This document shows, piece by piece, positions 15,476-23,417 of a DNA stretch of 45,546 nt (its first letter is position 1; each line of letters starts with the position of its first letter). Origin of the DNA: Planctomycetota bacterium (GTDB lineage Bacteria > Planctomycetota > Phycisphaerae > Sedimentisphaerales > Anaerobacaceae); assembly GCA_019456255.1 (NCBI GenBank), contig VRUG01000021.1, forward strand, positions 1-45,546, in the 5' to 3' direction. The notes below the pieces were generated by a model. The model ran no database searches and was not told the origin of the DNA. It saw nothing but the letters and a program-made list of their open reading frames with translations. A program made the translations under genes and the position numbers.

Positions 15476-15654
15476 TGGAACGAGAACAAGACCATTTAGA
15501 GGTAATGATGGCTCAAGTACAGGATATGCAGAAAAACCATAAAACCAATATTGAACAAATTAATATTCTTGGGAGTATTGAATATAATATTAACAGACTT
15601 GCTATGTCGTTTATTGGCAGGTCATTGACATGGAAGCACGTGAACTCGCTATGA
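15475..15654 (+). CDS. Small coiled-coil protein
   Basis: A 59-residue helical peptide (VMMAQVQDMQKNHKTNIEQINILGSIEYNINRL) starting on the overlapping TAATG of the previous gene and overlapping the next. It may partner the upstream membrane coiled-coil protein. Not recognised. Confidence 0.55.
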   Translation: MEREQDHLEVMMAQVQDMQKNHKTNIEQINILGSIEYNINRLAMSFIGRSLTWKHVNSL

Positions 15655-15944
15655 GATATGTGATAGAAATTAATCGGAGCACAATTGCTTTTGGTACTTT
15701 TTGGGACCCTGATGCTAATGGTGGTGTAGGAGCAAGTGTTGAGAATCTTAGTTTTGCTTTTAAGGTTACCAAGATAAACCTATATTTGAATTATTCTATT
15801 TCAGTAGCTTGGCCAACAACAAAAGCAGTAATAGTACAGGCTCTTAAAAACAAGATTAAAAATGAGATACTTCCAGAGCAACAGAAGCGAGAAGCACTGT
15901 TGCAAGCAATTGATGATAAGTTGAGCTTTATGGTAGAGATATGA
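15630..15944 (+). CDS. Hypothetical protein
   Basis: A 104-residue protein. ATG 15630 has GGCAGG upstream; ATG 15651 overlaps the preceding TGA (ATGA) and is the alternative. The C-terminal half is helical (LKNKIKNEILPEQQKREALLQAIDDKL). Possibly a small head-tail or neck component by position. Its TGA overlaps the next start. Confidence 0.65.
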   Translation: MEARELAMRYVIEINRSTIAFGTFWDPDANGGVGASVENLSFAFKVTKINLYLNYSISVAWPTTKAVIVQALKNKIKNEILPEQQKREALLQAIDDKLSFMVEI

Positions 15945-16486
15945 GTTATCGAAGAGGTAGAATGTTATTTAACGAGTTGTTCACTAATCTTAACGCGTGG
16001 ACTTATGATATTAACTACTTTAGACAGGGGTCTTCGCGTGTGGAGTTTTGGGGAGGAGCTTTAGCTTATTGTGTTTATACGGGCCTAACTCTTGTGCAAG
16101 GTGCTACTTATTTTTTAGATTTTAATAAGAGTGGTGCTTTGGGTAGCGGGATTTGTGGTATTCTTCTGTGCGCTGCTACTACTGATGATATTGGCAAAAT
16201 AAATATTCATTTACTTGGCCCAGGTCAATATAGTTATGAGATAATTGCAGGTAATTATTCTAATGCTTTTAGGCTTTATGTTAGTGGCCCGCCTGGAAAG
16301 CTTCTGGAACTTTTTGAAATAGCCCTGTATGAGGCAATTTTGGATGAAACTGACCATGAGGTAACTTTTGAGGGACCAACAAGTAATGCGCAACTTTCTC
16401 ATAATACTGTAAATGGCACACGACTTGTGAGTAGCGTTTCAAGAGATGCACAATTAGTTAGTAGTTCGAAGATACATAAATTATAG
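15941..16486 (+). CDS. Hypothetical structural protein
   Basis: A 181-residue beta-rich protein with a jelly-roll-like, aromatic- and Gly-rich pattern (VEFWGGALAYCVYTGLTLVQGATYFLDF ... QYSYEIIAG). This resembles carbohydrate-binding-type domains seen in virion proteins. ATG 15941 overlaps the upstream stop; ATG 15962, after GAGGT, is also possible. Located in the head-tail block. Confidence 0.65.
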   Translation: MSYRRGRMLFNELFTNLNAWTYDINYFRQGSSRVEFWGGALAYCVYTGLTLVQGATYFLDFNKSGALGSGICGILLCAATTDDIGKINIHLLGPGQYSYEIIAGNYSNAFRLYVSGPPGKLLELFEIALYEAILDETDHEVTFEGPTSNAQLSHNTVNGTRLVSSVSRDAQLVSSSKIHKL

Positions 16487-16495
16487 GAGATTGTT

Positions 16496-17074
16496 ATGGG
16501 CTTAAGTACAGATGTTATTTATATTTCATCAGATAATCTTATAAAGATTGAGGGTCTTCGAGACCTTAGTGTTGACCCAGTGGTTTATGTTAATGATGCT
16601 ACTGTAAAATGTGATATTATGCGAAGTGTTTTTGCTACTTTGGATGCTGCAGCTACTACCTCAGAAACTGGTGGAGCTGATACAGGCCTTGTGATTACAG
16701 CTCATGGAATTACTTATGATGTTGGTCAATATGTTAGGCTTTGCGGTTCTGGAAAAGGCAGCGGAGTTGGTCATGACGGTTTATGGACACTGATAACTGG
16801 AGGGGATGCTAATAAGATTATTATTAGTGATACTTATTCCAGTGTCATCATGCGTGGTGTAGAACAGTTGTTCTTTGAGACTAAGCTTGGGAGTGGAGGA
16901 GTAGATATTTCTATGGCTTATGAGTCAGCCAGTGATGGAATATATTCTGGAACAATTCCTGACACTGTTGGTATTGCGTTTGATGAATCTTATTGGCTTT
17001 TTATTACAATCACGACCCCAGGTAGTTTAGATAAAGTATTAAGGTATGCAATGAAAGGCGCATACGCAAATTAG
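16496..17074 (+). CDS. Hypothetical virion protein
   Basis: A 192-residue beta-rich protein behind AGGAGA. It has Ser/Thr/Gly-rich strands and no catalytic motif. Position between capsid and connector genes suggests a minor structural or decoration component. Confidence 0.65.
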   Translation: MGLSTDVIYISSDNLIKIEGLRDLSVDPVVYVNDATVKCDIMRSVFATLDAAATTSETGGADTGLVITAHGITYDVGQYVRLCGSGKGSGVGHDGLWTLITGGDANKIIISDTYSSVIMRGVEQLFFETKLGSGGVDISMAYESASDGIYSGTIPDTVGIAFDESYWLFITITTPGSLDKVLRYAMKGAYAN

Positions 17075-17085
17075 GAGAATGTATT

Positions 17086-17511
17086 ATGGCAATTATAGGA
17101 TATGCTGACACTGCAGTATTTCAAGCAGCAATAAAGAAATTGGCAGCAGATAATAATATGGATATGCCTGCAGAAGATGTAGTAATATCTACGAGGCACT
17201 TGACTGATGCATACAATCATATTATAGGTGTGCTTGTGACGCGTGGACTAACGAAAGCAGCAGCTGATACTTGGTCCAGGGGGGCTGAATTTCAATATGC
17301 TATTGCGCTGTATTGGTATGGCCGTCAGTGTGGCTGGGGTGGTAGGCATGATGAAGACAAAGATTGGATTAAGCCGTTCGATCGAAGAAAAGAGCTTGAG
17401 AATATTGCGGTACTTGATGTTACTGGCGGTATACTTCTTGAAGGAAAATCAGCATTTGCTGTTGGCATGGATTTGATAAGTATTAATGAAAGTTTAGGAT
17501 TTTATTCGTAA
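17086..17511 (+). CDS. Head-tail connector (DUF1320/gp36-like)
   Basis: A 141-residue helical protein of the size of the Mu gp36/DUF1320 neck family: an N-terminal YADTAVFQAAIKKLA helix, a central WSRGAEFQYAIALYWYGR helix and a short C-terminal region. It precedes tail-completion genes, as expected of an adaptor binding the portal. The family call rests on size, helical layout and order. Confidence 0.6.
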   Translation: MAIIGYADTAVFQAAIKKLAADNNMDMPAEDVVISTRHLTDAYNHIIGVLVTRGLTKAAADTWSRGAEFQYAIALYWYGRQCGWGGRHDEDKDWIKPFDRRKELENIAVLDVTGGILLEGKSAFAVGMDLISINESLGFYS

Positions 17512-17624
17512 TGAGAAATTATCGAGAGGTCGCTGTTGCTTTTGCCGGTAGGAGGCCGATTTGGGACGATCGGCTTCCTGCCACTAAAAAGTCAATAGTG
17601 TATGGAGACTCCCTAAGGAAATGA
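17511..17624 (+). CDS. 37-residue coupled small protein
   Basis: The ORF starts on a TAATG overlap with the connector gene and ends on an ATGA overlap with the next gene, so it bridges two genes with no spacer. The peptide is basic with RRPIWDDRLP in the middle. Its codons contain a 14-bp wobble-tolerant hairpin (17547-17582). Double coupling argues for real translation. Function unknown. Confidence 0.55.
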   Translation: MRNYREVAVAFAGRRPIWDDRLPATKKSIVYGDSLRK

Positions 17625-18163
17625 AAACGCTATATAAATATAATACGCAAGATGTTACGTTTACTTTGGAATCCAATTTTGACTTGGGTGATTGGATGGA
17701 AGCGTGGGAGGATAACAGGCTTGTGAAGAATATTTTGAATCGATCGCACAGAGTTATTATGAGTACTATTCGGAATAGGTTTACTGGTGGATACGGCCCT
17801 AACCGTGTGCGTTGGCAAGCGTTAAGTCCTTTGACTGTGGCTAGGAAAGGACATAGAAAACCGCTGTTATTTACTGGAAAACTTCAAAGAAAGATTAGAG
17901 CAACTTTCTATGGTAGTGAGTTAGTTATTACTGCTGGAGTACCCTATGCTAGACTCCAACAAATGGGCGGCTCATATACACCTGGACCTAGGCAGCAGTT
18001 ATGGCTGTGGATTAACCTGATGAACAAGCAAGGTAGACCTTATGGTATAGGTAGAATTACTATACCTGCAAGACCTTTCTTTGGCTTTGATACTGAGTTA
18101 CGTTTGAAGATTAAGAAGATAATAGCAAGTGAAGTTAAGAAAACGGAGAATATGGGAACATGA
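17621..18163 (+). CDS. Phage virion morphogenesis protein (Mu gpG/HK97 gp10-like)
   Basis: A 180-residue protein. It has the tail-completion pattern W-x-LSPLTVARKG...PLLFTGKLQRKI...ITAGVPYARLQQMGG...IPARPFFGFD, which matches the morphogenesis family joining head and tail. The start overlaps the upstream stop and its own stop overlaps the next start by 4 bp. Confidence 0.85.
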   Translation: MKTLYKYNTQDVTFTLESNFDLGDWMEAWEDNRLVKNILNRSHRVIMSTIRNRFTGGYGPNRVRWQALSPLTVARKGHRKPLLFTGKLQRKIRATFYGSELVITAGVPYARLQQMGGSYTPGPRQQLWLWINLMNKQGRPYGIGRITIPARPFFGFDTELRLKIKKIIASEVKKTENMGT

Positions 18164-18696
18164 CTACAGCATTTACAGATTGGACGTTTTTAAATACTGG
18201 AGTACTTGTTGACCCTATTGTTAAGGGAGATTATGGTGAGCTACAGTATAGGACTGCAAAGCTTATTAATACTAATGCTGGTACACCTGGTAGACTTTTC
18301 AGAACTGTTACTGGTTTTTTAAATGAGGATGAGGTTGTTCAGACTCCTTCTTGTATAATCTTACCAGCAGGCGTAGAGCTTGATGAACCTAATATCAGTG
18401 GAAATTCCCAACAAATACATTACAGGTTTAAGGTGTGCATTGCGCTTAAACATCCTAGTGCTGTAATACTGTTTCAGTTGGTAAGTGCTTTTAGTTCTAT
18501 TATTAGAGCTGTAATACTGGATAAAGCTTTTGGCGATGTGCCTGCAAATGGTGTTGTTATTTTTGATAGTGTTCCTAACCACTATAATACAGTAGTAGAA
18601 TCAGAACCAATAGAACCAGTAGCTGAGTTACGCAATGGTGTATTAGTTTTTAGTAGTGGATTAAACGTAGTATACAGTGTGTGGTATGCGAAGTAA
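18160..18696 (+). CDS. Probable tail terminator protein
   Basis: A 178-residue alpha/beta protein lying exactly between the gp10-like completion gene and the tail tube gene, where siphoviruses keep the tail terminator. The central helical segment is VCIALKHPSAVILFQLVSAFSSIIRAVIL. Assignment is positional. Confidence 0.6.
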   Translation: MTTAFTDWTFLNTGVLVDPIVKGDYGELQYRTAKLINTNAGTPGRLFRTVTGFLNEDEVVQTPSCIILPAGVELDEPNISGNSQQIHYRFKVCIALKHPSAVILFQLVSAFSSIIRAVILDKAFGDVPANGVVIFDSVPNHYNTVVESEPIEPVAELRNGVLVFSSGLNVVYSVWYAK

Positions 18697-18733
18697 AATA
18701 TATGTAAATTAATCTTTAGTAAGGAGTATTCAG

Positions 18734-19645
18734 ATGAGTAAACCAGCTTTAGGCCTAACCACAATTGTTGGGTTTGGCAAAGAAACTGTCGCTGGCACAG
18801 AGGTCGTTGCTGATGAATGGCTGGATTTAATAAGCGAAAGCTTGGACTACCAGCCAGTTTTGTTTGAAGGGCCTGAACTGTTTGGCGATAGACAAAAACG
18901 TGCTGAGATGAAGTTTGTCTCACACAACGACGGCGGTGGTTCGGTTATCTGCCGACCAAGACCTGATCATATGAACGACATTCTTGATCTAATTCTTGGT
19001 GTGCAGGTAGTCGACTGGAGACCGATAACTGATAATGCTGAATTACCAACAGCATCAGTTGAGGTAACAAAAGCAGATCAGAATACGCTGACACTTGTAG
19101 GTTGTAAAGTCAACACTGCGAAATTCAGTTCTGTAGCTAATCAGCCCTTGTTGTGTGAGCTTTCTTTCCTCGCTATGAGCGGTACGCGAGATAGTGCAGT
19201 AGCTGTTGAAACGTATTCATGGATTACTGGAATTCCTTACATGCATTCGAGCCTTGTCTTTGCTGCTGTTGGGTTTTCATATCTAGATGGCGCAGAGGTT
19301 AGAAGTGTTGAGTTTACTATGAATAATAATCTCGACGCTGAAGGTTTTGCAAACTCAGTCGATAGACAAGTTATTCCTGAGGGTGTTTTTGGTCTTAATG
19401 GTAGTGTTGAAATTCCATATAATACTACTACAAAAGCTTACTGGGCAGCGATGGTTACTGCTACAAAAGTAAAATTCTCTCTTGCGTATACCTCTGGCGG
19501 AAGCACTGTTACATTTAATTTTGTAGCCAAGATGAGTGGTAATCTTCCGCAGATAGCTGGACCAGAATCACAGTGGGTAACTATTGATTTTGTTGGTGTA
19601 GTGGATGCTACTGACCCGTTGTGTATGAAAGCGTTGGCAGTATAA
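18734..19645 (+). CDS. Major tail tube protein
   Basis: A 303-residue protein behind AAGGAG. The N-terminal GLTTIVGFGKETVAGTEV and the beta-rich, Gly/Thr-rich remainder (VEFTMNNNLDAEGFAN...GSVEIPYN) fit phage tail tube proteins. It is followed by the frameshifted chaperone and the tape measure, the canonical order. Codon use is again more GC-rich than in flanking genes, consistent with high expression. Confidence 0.85.
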   Translation: MSKPALGLTTIVGFGKETVAGTEVVADEWLDLISESLDYQPVLFEGPELFGDRQKRAEMKFVSHNDGGGSVICRPRPDHMNDILDLILGVQVVDWRPITDNAELPTASVEVTKADQNTLTLVGCKVNTAKFSSVANQPLLCELSFLAMSGTRDSAVAVETYSWITGIPYMHSSLVFAAVGFSYLDGAEVRSVEFTMNNNLDAEGFANSVDRQVIPEGVFGLNGSVEIPYNTTTKAYWAAMVTATKVKFSLAYTSGGSTVTFNFVAKMSGNLPQIAGPESQWVTIDFVGVVDATDPLCMKALAV

Positions 19646-19674
19646 ATAATAACCGTTAATTTTTGGAGTATATT

Positions 19675-20130
19675 ATGTGTGAAGAAACAAAAGCACCTGA
19701 ACCTCAGGATGAGGAACAGCAAGTGACCGAACCTGTCGTTAACCGAGACTTGTATTTTGATGATGAATATACTATCACCAGAGAAATACCAGCAATGAAA
19801 GGGTATCCCGCCCTTAACTTTACGTTCAGACCTTTGAACGTTATACAGGCAGCGAAATTTACTGATGATGTAATGGCGACTAAGTCAATGGAAGCAACTG
19901 TTGAAGTTACTCTTGCATTGGTCAGTAAGCACCTGGTAAAGTGGGATTTGTCGAAGCCTGATGGGTCAGTAGTTGACTTTAAGAACACCAAAGAACTCAG
20001 ACGCATGGACTATACTATTATGGATGTTATTGCTAAGAATGTTCGGGATGACAACGAGGACACAATGGACGGTGCCCAGAAAGCTAAGGACGCAGTAAAA
20101 AACTTGTTAAAGGCGCAAGGACTTATCTAG
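19675..20130 (+). CDS. Tail assembly chaperone, short form (gpG-like)
   Basis: A 151-residue, acidic-N-terminus protein from ATG 19675 behind TTTTGGAG. It lies between tail tube and tape measure genes, the place of lambda G. Near its 3' end is A AAA AAC (20097-20103) in the correct phase. Most ribosomes should stop at TAG 20128-20130; a fraction shift -1 and read the downstream frame. The product keeps the tape measure soluble during tail assembly. Confidence 0.85.
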   Translation: MCEETKAPEPQDEEQQVTEPVVNRDLYFDDEYTITREIPAMKGYPALNFTFRPLNVIQAAKFTDDVMATKSMEATVEVTLALVSKHLVKWDLSKPDGSVVDFKNTKELRRMDYTIMDVIAKNVRDDNEDTMDGAQKAKDAVKNLLKAQGLI

Positions 20131-20510
20131 AGGCGCCGAATAAATTTTTTAGAAACTGTGAGCTCTGTAAAAAGTATATTTACGATGATGTTGGTCCGAT
20201 AAAGAATCCTGATGGTTCTTTAATGTTGAGACCACCAGAAGCTAAAGTTACCTGTTCTTTCTGTGAGAAGTTCGATCACGAAACAGGTAAAGTTTGGGAA
20301 GGCTTTACTCATAAGAATACTTATATTTTTAGGGTCTTTCTTGCAGCAAGAGCTTTTGGTGTTTTGCCAAGGCCTGGTGGGTCAGACCAACAAGACCCGT
20401 TTTTGCTTGATGTTCTTGTTGTTCTTAATGAGATGTTTGATAGGAAAGAAAGTTTGGATGCTAGAGAATTTTATGTTAAAATGTCAGCTAGAATGGTAGG
20501 AGTAGTATAA
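20088..20510 (+). CDS. Tail assembly chaperone frameshift extension (gpT-like)
   Basis: This frame is open from 20088 to the stop at 20508-20510 but has no ATG or ribosome site before 20223. A -1 shift at 20097-20103 joins it to the upstream chaperone, reading ...KN-LVKGARTYLEAPNKFF... The extension has CELC and CSFC pairs, a rubredoxin-like zinc site, then a helical tail. A GGCGC/GCGCC stem (20112-20137) starts 8 bases after the slippery site. Confidence 0.85.
   Translation, partial: GRSKKLVKGARTYLEAPNKFFRNCELCKKYIYDDVGPIKNPDGSLMLRPPEAKVTCSFCEKFDHETGKVWEGFTHKNTYIFRVFLAARAFGVLPRPGGSDQQDPFLLDVLVVLNEMFDRKESLDAREFYVKMSARMVGVV
20097..20137 (+). promoter_or_regulatory. Programmed -1 frameshift signal
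   Basis: Slippery heptamer A AAA AAC at 20097-20103, 8-nt spacer, then stem GGCGC (20112-20116) with GCGCC (20133-20137) enclosing the zero-frame stop. The phase of the heptamer relative to the upstream frame is exactly X XXY YYZ. Confidence 0.85.
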
Positions 20511-22225
20511 TGGCTCAGAACGTGTTTGCTATGGCTTTAAAGATGCGCAACCACGCAGTGACTCAGACTCGAAACCTTGGTAAGGAGGTAGAGCGAACAG
20601 GAAACAAGGCACGGAAGATGGGTACTAAGTTTGGCATGGCTGTTAAGTCTACTCGTAGTAGTATTGGTGGATTAATGGGATCATTCATATCTTTGAAGGC
20701 AATCATCATTGCAACGTTTGCTTATAGGGCAATTCAAAGGTTTGGTAAGTTTTTGGGTTCGCTAACAAAGATGATGGATGATCAGACTAAGGCTGTAATG
20801 CTGCTTGGCCAGAACCTAGCAAGTTTTGGTAATTACACCAAATCAACATTATCTGAACTTGAGAAACTAGCAGCAGTATTACAAAAACTACAGGGGGTAG
20901 GTGATGAAGAAATTATGATTAACATGGCATTGCTAGCTTCTTATGGAGCAACTGCTGATGAGATAAGAAAACTAACTCCATTGCTGATTGACTTTGCAAA
21001 AGCTAAAAACATTGATATAAAGACTTCGTTTGATTTAGCTGGGAAAGCGAGTGTAGGATATTTTGGTACTTTGAGTCGGTATGGTGTTATTCTTGATGCA
21101 ACACTTTCGAAAGAAGAGAAGTATGCTGAATTTATGAAAATGCTTGGAGTGCACACGGGAACAGCAGCAGCACTTACCAAAACCTATGAAGGAAAGATGA
21201 TACTGCTGGGACTTACCTATGGGGATATGAAGGAGAAGATGGGTAGCTTTATTCAGAATGGTATACTGCAGAGCGATATGCTTGATATGCTTTCTGGTAA
21301 AGTTGAAGCTGCTGATACTTGGTTTAAGAAGTGGCGTCCTACACTTATTGATCTAACTGACAATGTTTTTACTGGCATAACTGCTGGACTAGATAAAATG
21401 ATGTCTAGTTTTGACAATCCAGCAATGATTAGGTTTATGGTTACATTAGTTAATGGGCTGAAAACTCTTAAAAACATATGGGGCACAACATACGGCCTTA
21501 TAAAAGCAGGGCTAGAAACCGCAAGTGTTTTACTTGAGTCTCTGGTTATTTCTGCAATGAGATTTTGGGCATGGTTAAGTAAGGATGAGGAATTACTTGC
21601 TTTAACTCAGCAGATGGAGGCAGAGCATGGTAAAACTGCTTGGGCACGTATTGAAGACATACATAATAAAAGATTAGCTAAGGCACTTGAGACTGACAAA
21701 GCAATAGCAGCTTCTTGGAATACTGTTGTTGATGTTTGGACAAAAGGTGGAGTAGACCGTTGGGTAAGTAAGATGGAGGAGCGGAATCGTATGCTTAAGG
21801 AACACCAGGATATCCAGGAGAATGTTTCAAGGAGTGTTATTGCAAATCGTGAAAAGATTAATGAGAAGTTGAAGGAAACTTTTAAGATAACCGAGGGGAT
21901 GGCAAAGTCTTTTGCACTTGCTTCTAAAGTAGAACAAGCTCAAACAAAATTTTTACTGGAGAAGTCTAAAGGTATGACTGCTGAAGATGTTGGTGGTCTT
22001 TCTGAGATGGAGAAGAAGATAATTGGTAAGCAAGGTGTACTTAAAGAGTTTATGGGTAAGATGTTTGAGGACTTTACAAAACGAGCGTTAGGGGTTAACG
22101 GAAAAGAAAGCGGTTCGCAAAAGGTTGAGGTTGAGATTGATTTGTCAGAATCGGCTAAAAAAGTACTTCAGGTTGGTACTGTTTCACATGTGAATAAAAG
22201 AATAGAAAGGACTATGGCGAGTTAA
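20510..22225 (+). CDS. Tail tape measure protein
   Basis: A 571-residue helical protein starting on the stop of the chaperone extension. It has a basic N-terminus, a hydrophobic segment near residues 56-72 (SLKAIIIATFAYRAIQRF), long coiled-coil stretches and a Lys/Glu-rich C-terminal half. The tape measure sets tail length; at this size the tail should be fairly short for a siphovirus. No peptidase or lysozyme domain is visible. Confidence 0.88.
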   Translation: MAQNVFAMALKMRNHAVTQTRNLGKEVERTGNKARKMGTKFGMAVKSTRSSIGGLMGSFISLKAIIIATFAYRAIQRFGKFLGSLTKMMDDQTKAVMLLGQNLASFGNYTKSTLSELEKLAAVLQKLQGVGDEEIMINMALLASYGATADEIRKLTPLLIDFAKAKNIDIKTSFDLAGKASVGYFGTLSRYGVILDATLSKEEKYAEFMKMLGVHTGTAAALTKTYEGKMILLGLTYGDMKEKMGSFIQNGILQSDMLDMLSGKVEAADTWFKKWRPTLIDLTDNVFTGITAGLDKMMSSFDNPAMIRFMVTLVNGLKTLKNIWGTTYGLIKAGLETASVLLESLVISAMRFWAWLSKDEELLALTQQMEAEHGKTAWARIEDIHNKRLAKALETDKAIAASWNTVVDVWTKGGVDRWVSKMEERNRMLKEHQDIQENVSRSVIANREKINEKLKETFKITEGMAKSFALASKVEQAQTKFLLEKSKGMTAEDVGGLSEMEKKIIGKQGVLKEFMGKMFEDFTKRALGVNGKESGSQKVEVEIDLSESAKKVLQVGTVSHVNKRIERTMAS

Positions 22226-22226
22226 C

Positions 22227-23417
22227 ATGAAACTGATTGCAAAAGACAGTGTAGATACTTATGAACATCTCCCTATGCCTGCAGTCACAATAGCTAAAGA
22301 GAATAGACATTACCTTGATGATGATGTACTTGTTGAGGCTATAGAAACATGGACTATTGATGGTATTCTTATTTATTCAACGAATGCTACGATTACAGAG
22401 CAGATTGCAGAGCTTGAGAGTTTTTATGCTAATGCAAGACTTGACTCAATAGAATTAAAGTCTGATGGAAACACTACATTAGATAGTCTTACAGCACAAG
22501 CGTTAAAAGGTATTGTTGTTGAGTCTCTTACTTTTCCGGAAGGTAACGGTCCTGAGTGGGCAACTAGAAGAAAGTATAGGATTGTGGTTTCTGGTAAATA
22601 TGTTCCTACTGTTATTTTAACTTCTGGTGAGGTTAATTATACTATTATTTATGATACACCTCAGAGCGGACAACTTAGGCGAACTGTATCAGGAACTGTA
22701 AAGGACGTTGCTGGCACCGCTACTGCTAAATATAACACGCTTAAAACAACTTGGGATAGTTGGGCGCCAGCACCATTTATTGGGGCTAATAGAGGTACTG
22801 ACACTAACAATGCGAATAAGGATGATACTGTATGCACCTTCACTTTGGAAGACACTGTTTATTGGATTGCTTTCCCGACAGGGATAACGAACGGTGAGAT
22901 TAATACAGAAATAGATACGGATTCTATGGGGGTAGCTTGGTGTAATGTTACAGGTTGGTTTGAAGGAAGTGATGCTGACTGTACAACAGCTATCGCTGAT
23001 ATAGCTCCTGCTGGTTACACTGTTCTGACAGACTCAACTACTAGAAATGATCACACAAACAGAACTAGCTTTACTAGGCGGTATATTCTTACTGCTGAAG
23101 GTGAAGTCTCGTCTTCAGAAACGCTTACTATTAAGGAACAGCTATATGAGTTTGTCCATAAAAGAGTTCTTGGCGGTGGAGTTCCTATAAGACAAGATAC
23201 GAGTAAAGGACCCTTTAGGTATACCCAGACTGGCGCGATTAGAAGTAAGGATGTTTACCCAACTCCTCCAGGATATAATTGGAATGTGAGTGGTTTACTT
23301 AGTGAACAGGTTACTAGAATAGCCCCAGAATTTGAAGTAGGTGCTGGTAATTTTATTTATGGCTTGCAGTATACTTATATTTTTGAATTTGCTATCACGC
23401 AAGGCTGGAGTTCATAA
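22227..23417 (+). CDS. Putative distal tail protein
   Basis: A 396-residue beta-rich protein immediately after the tape measure, where distal tail proteins sit. It has alternating strands, many Thr/Ser and only a few Cys. No catalytic motif is seen. Assignment is by gene order. Its stop overlaps the next start (ATAATGG at 23414-23420). Confidence 0.6.
   Translation: MKLIAKDSVDTYEHLPMPAVTIAKENRHYLDDDVLVEAIETWTIDGILIYSTNATITEQIAELESFYANARLDSIELKSDGNTTLDSLTAQALKGIVVESLTFPEGNGPEWATRRKYRIVVSGKYVPTVILTSGEVNYTIIYDTPQSGQLRRTVSGTVKDVAGTATAKYNTLKTTWDSWAPAPFIGANRGTDTNNANKDDTVCTFTLEDTVYWIAFPTGITNGEINTEIDTDSMGVAWCNVTGWFEGSDADCTTAIADIAPAGYTVLTDSTTRNDHTNRTSFTRRYILTAEGEVSSSETLTIKEQLYEFVHKRVLGGGVPIRQDTSKGPFRYTQTGAIRSKDVYPTPPGYNWNVSGLLSEQVTRIAPEFEVGAGNFIYGLQYTYIFEFAITQGWSS

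Noticed and set aside
20223..20510. Separate gene starting at ATG 20223
   Set aside because: No ribosome site precedes it and the frame is open back to 20088. The in-phase slippery heptamer explains it as a frameshift extension.
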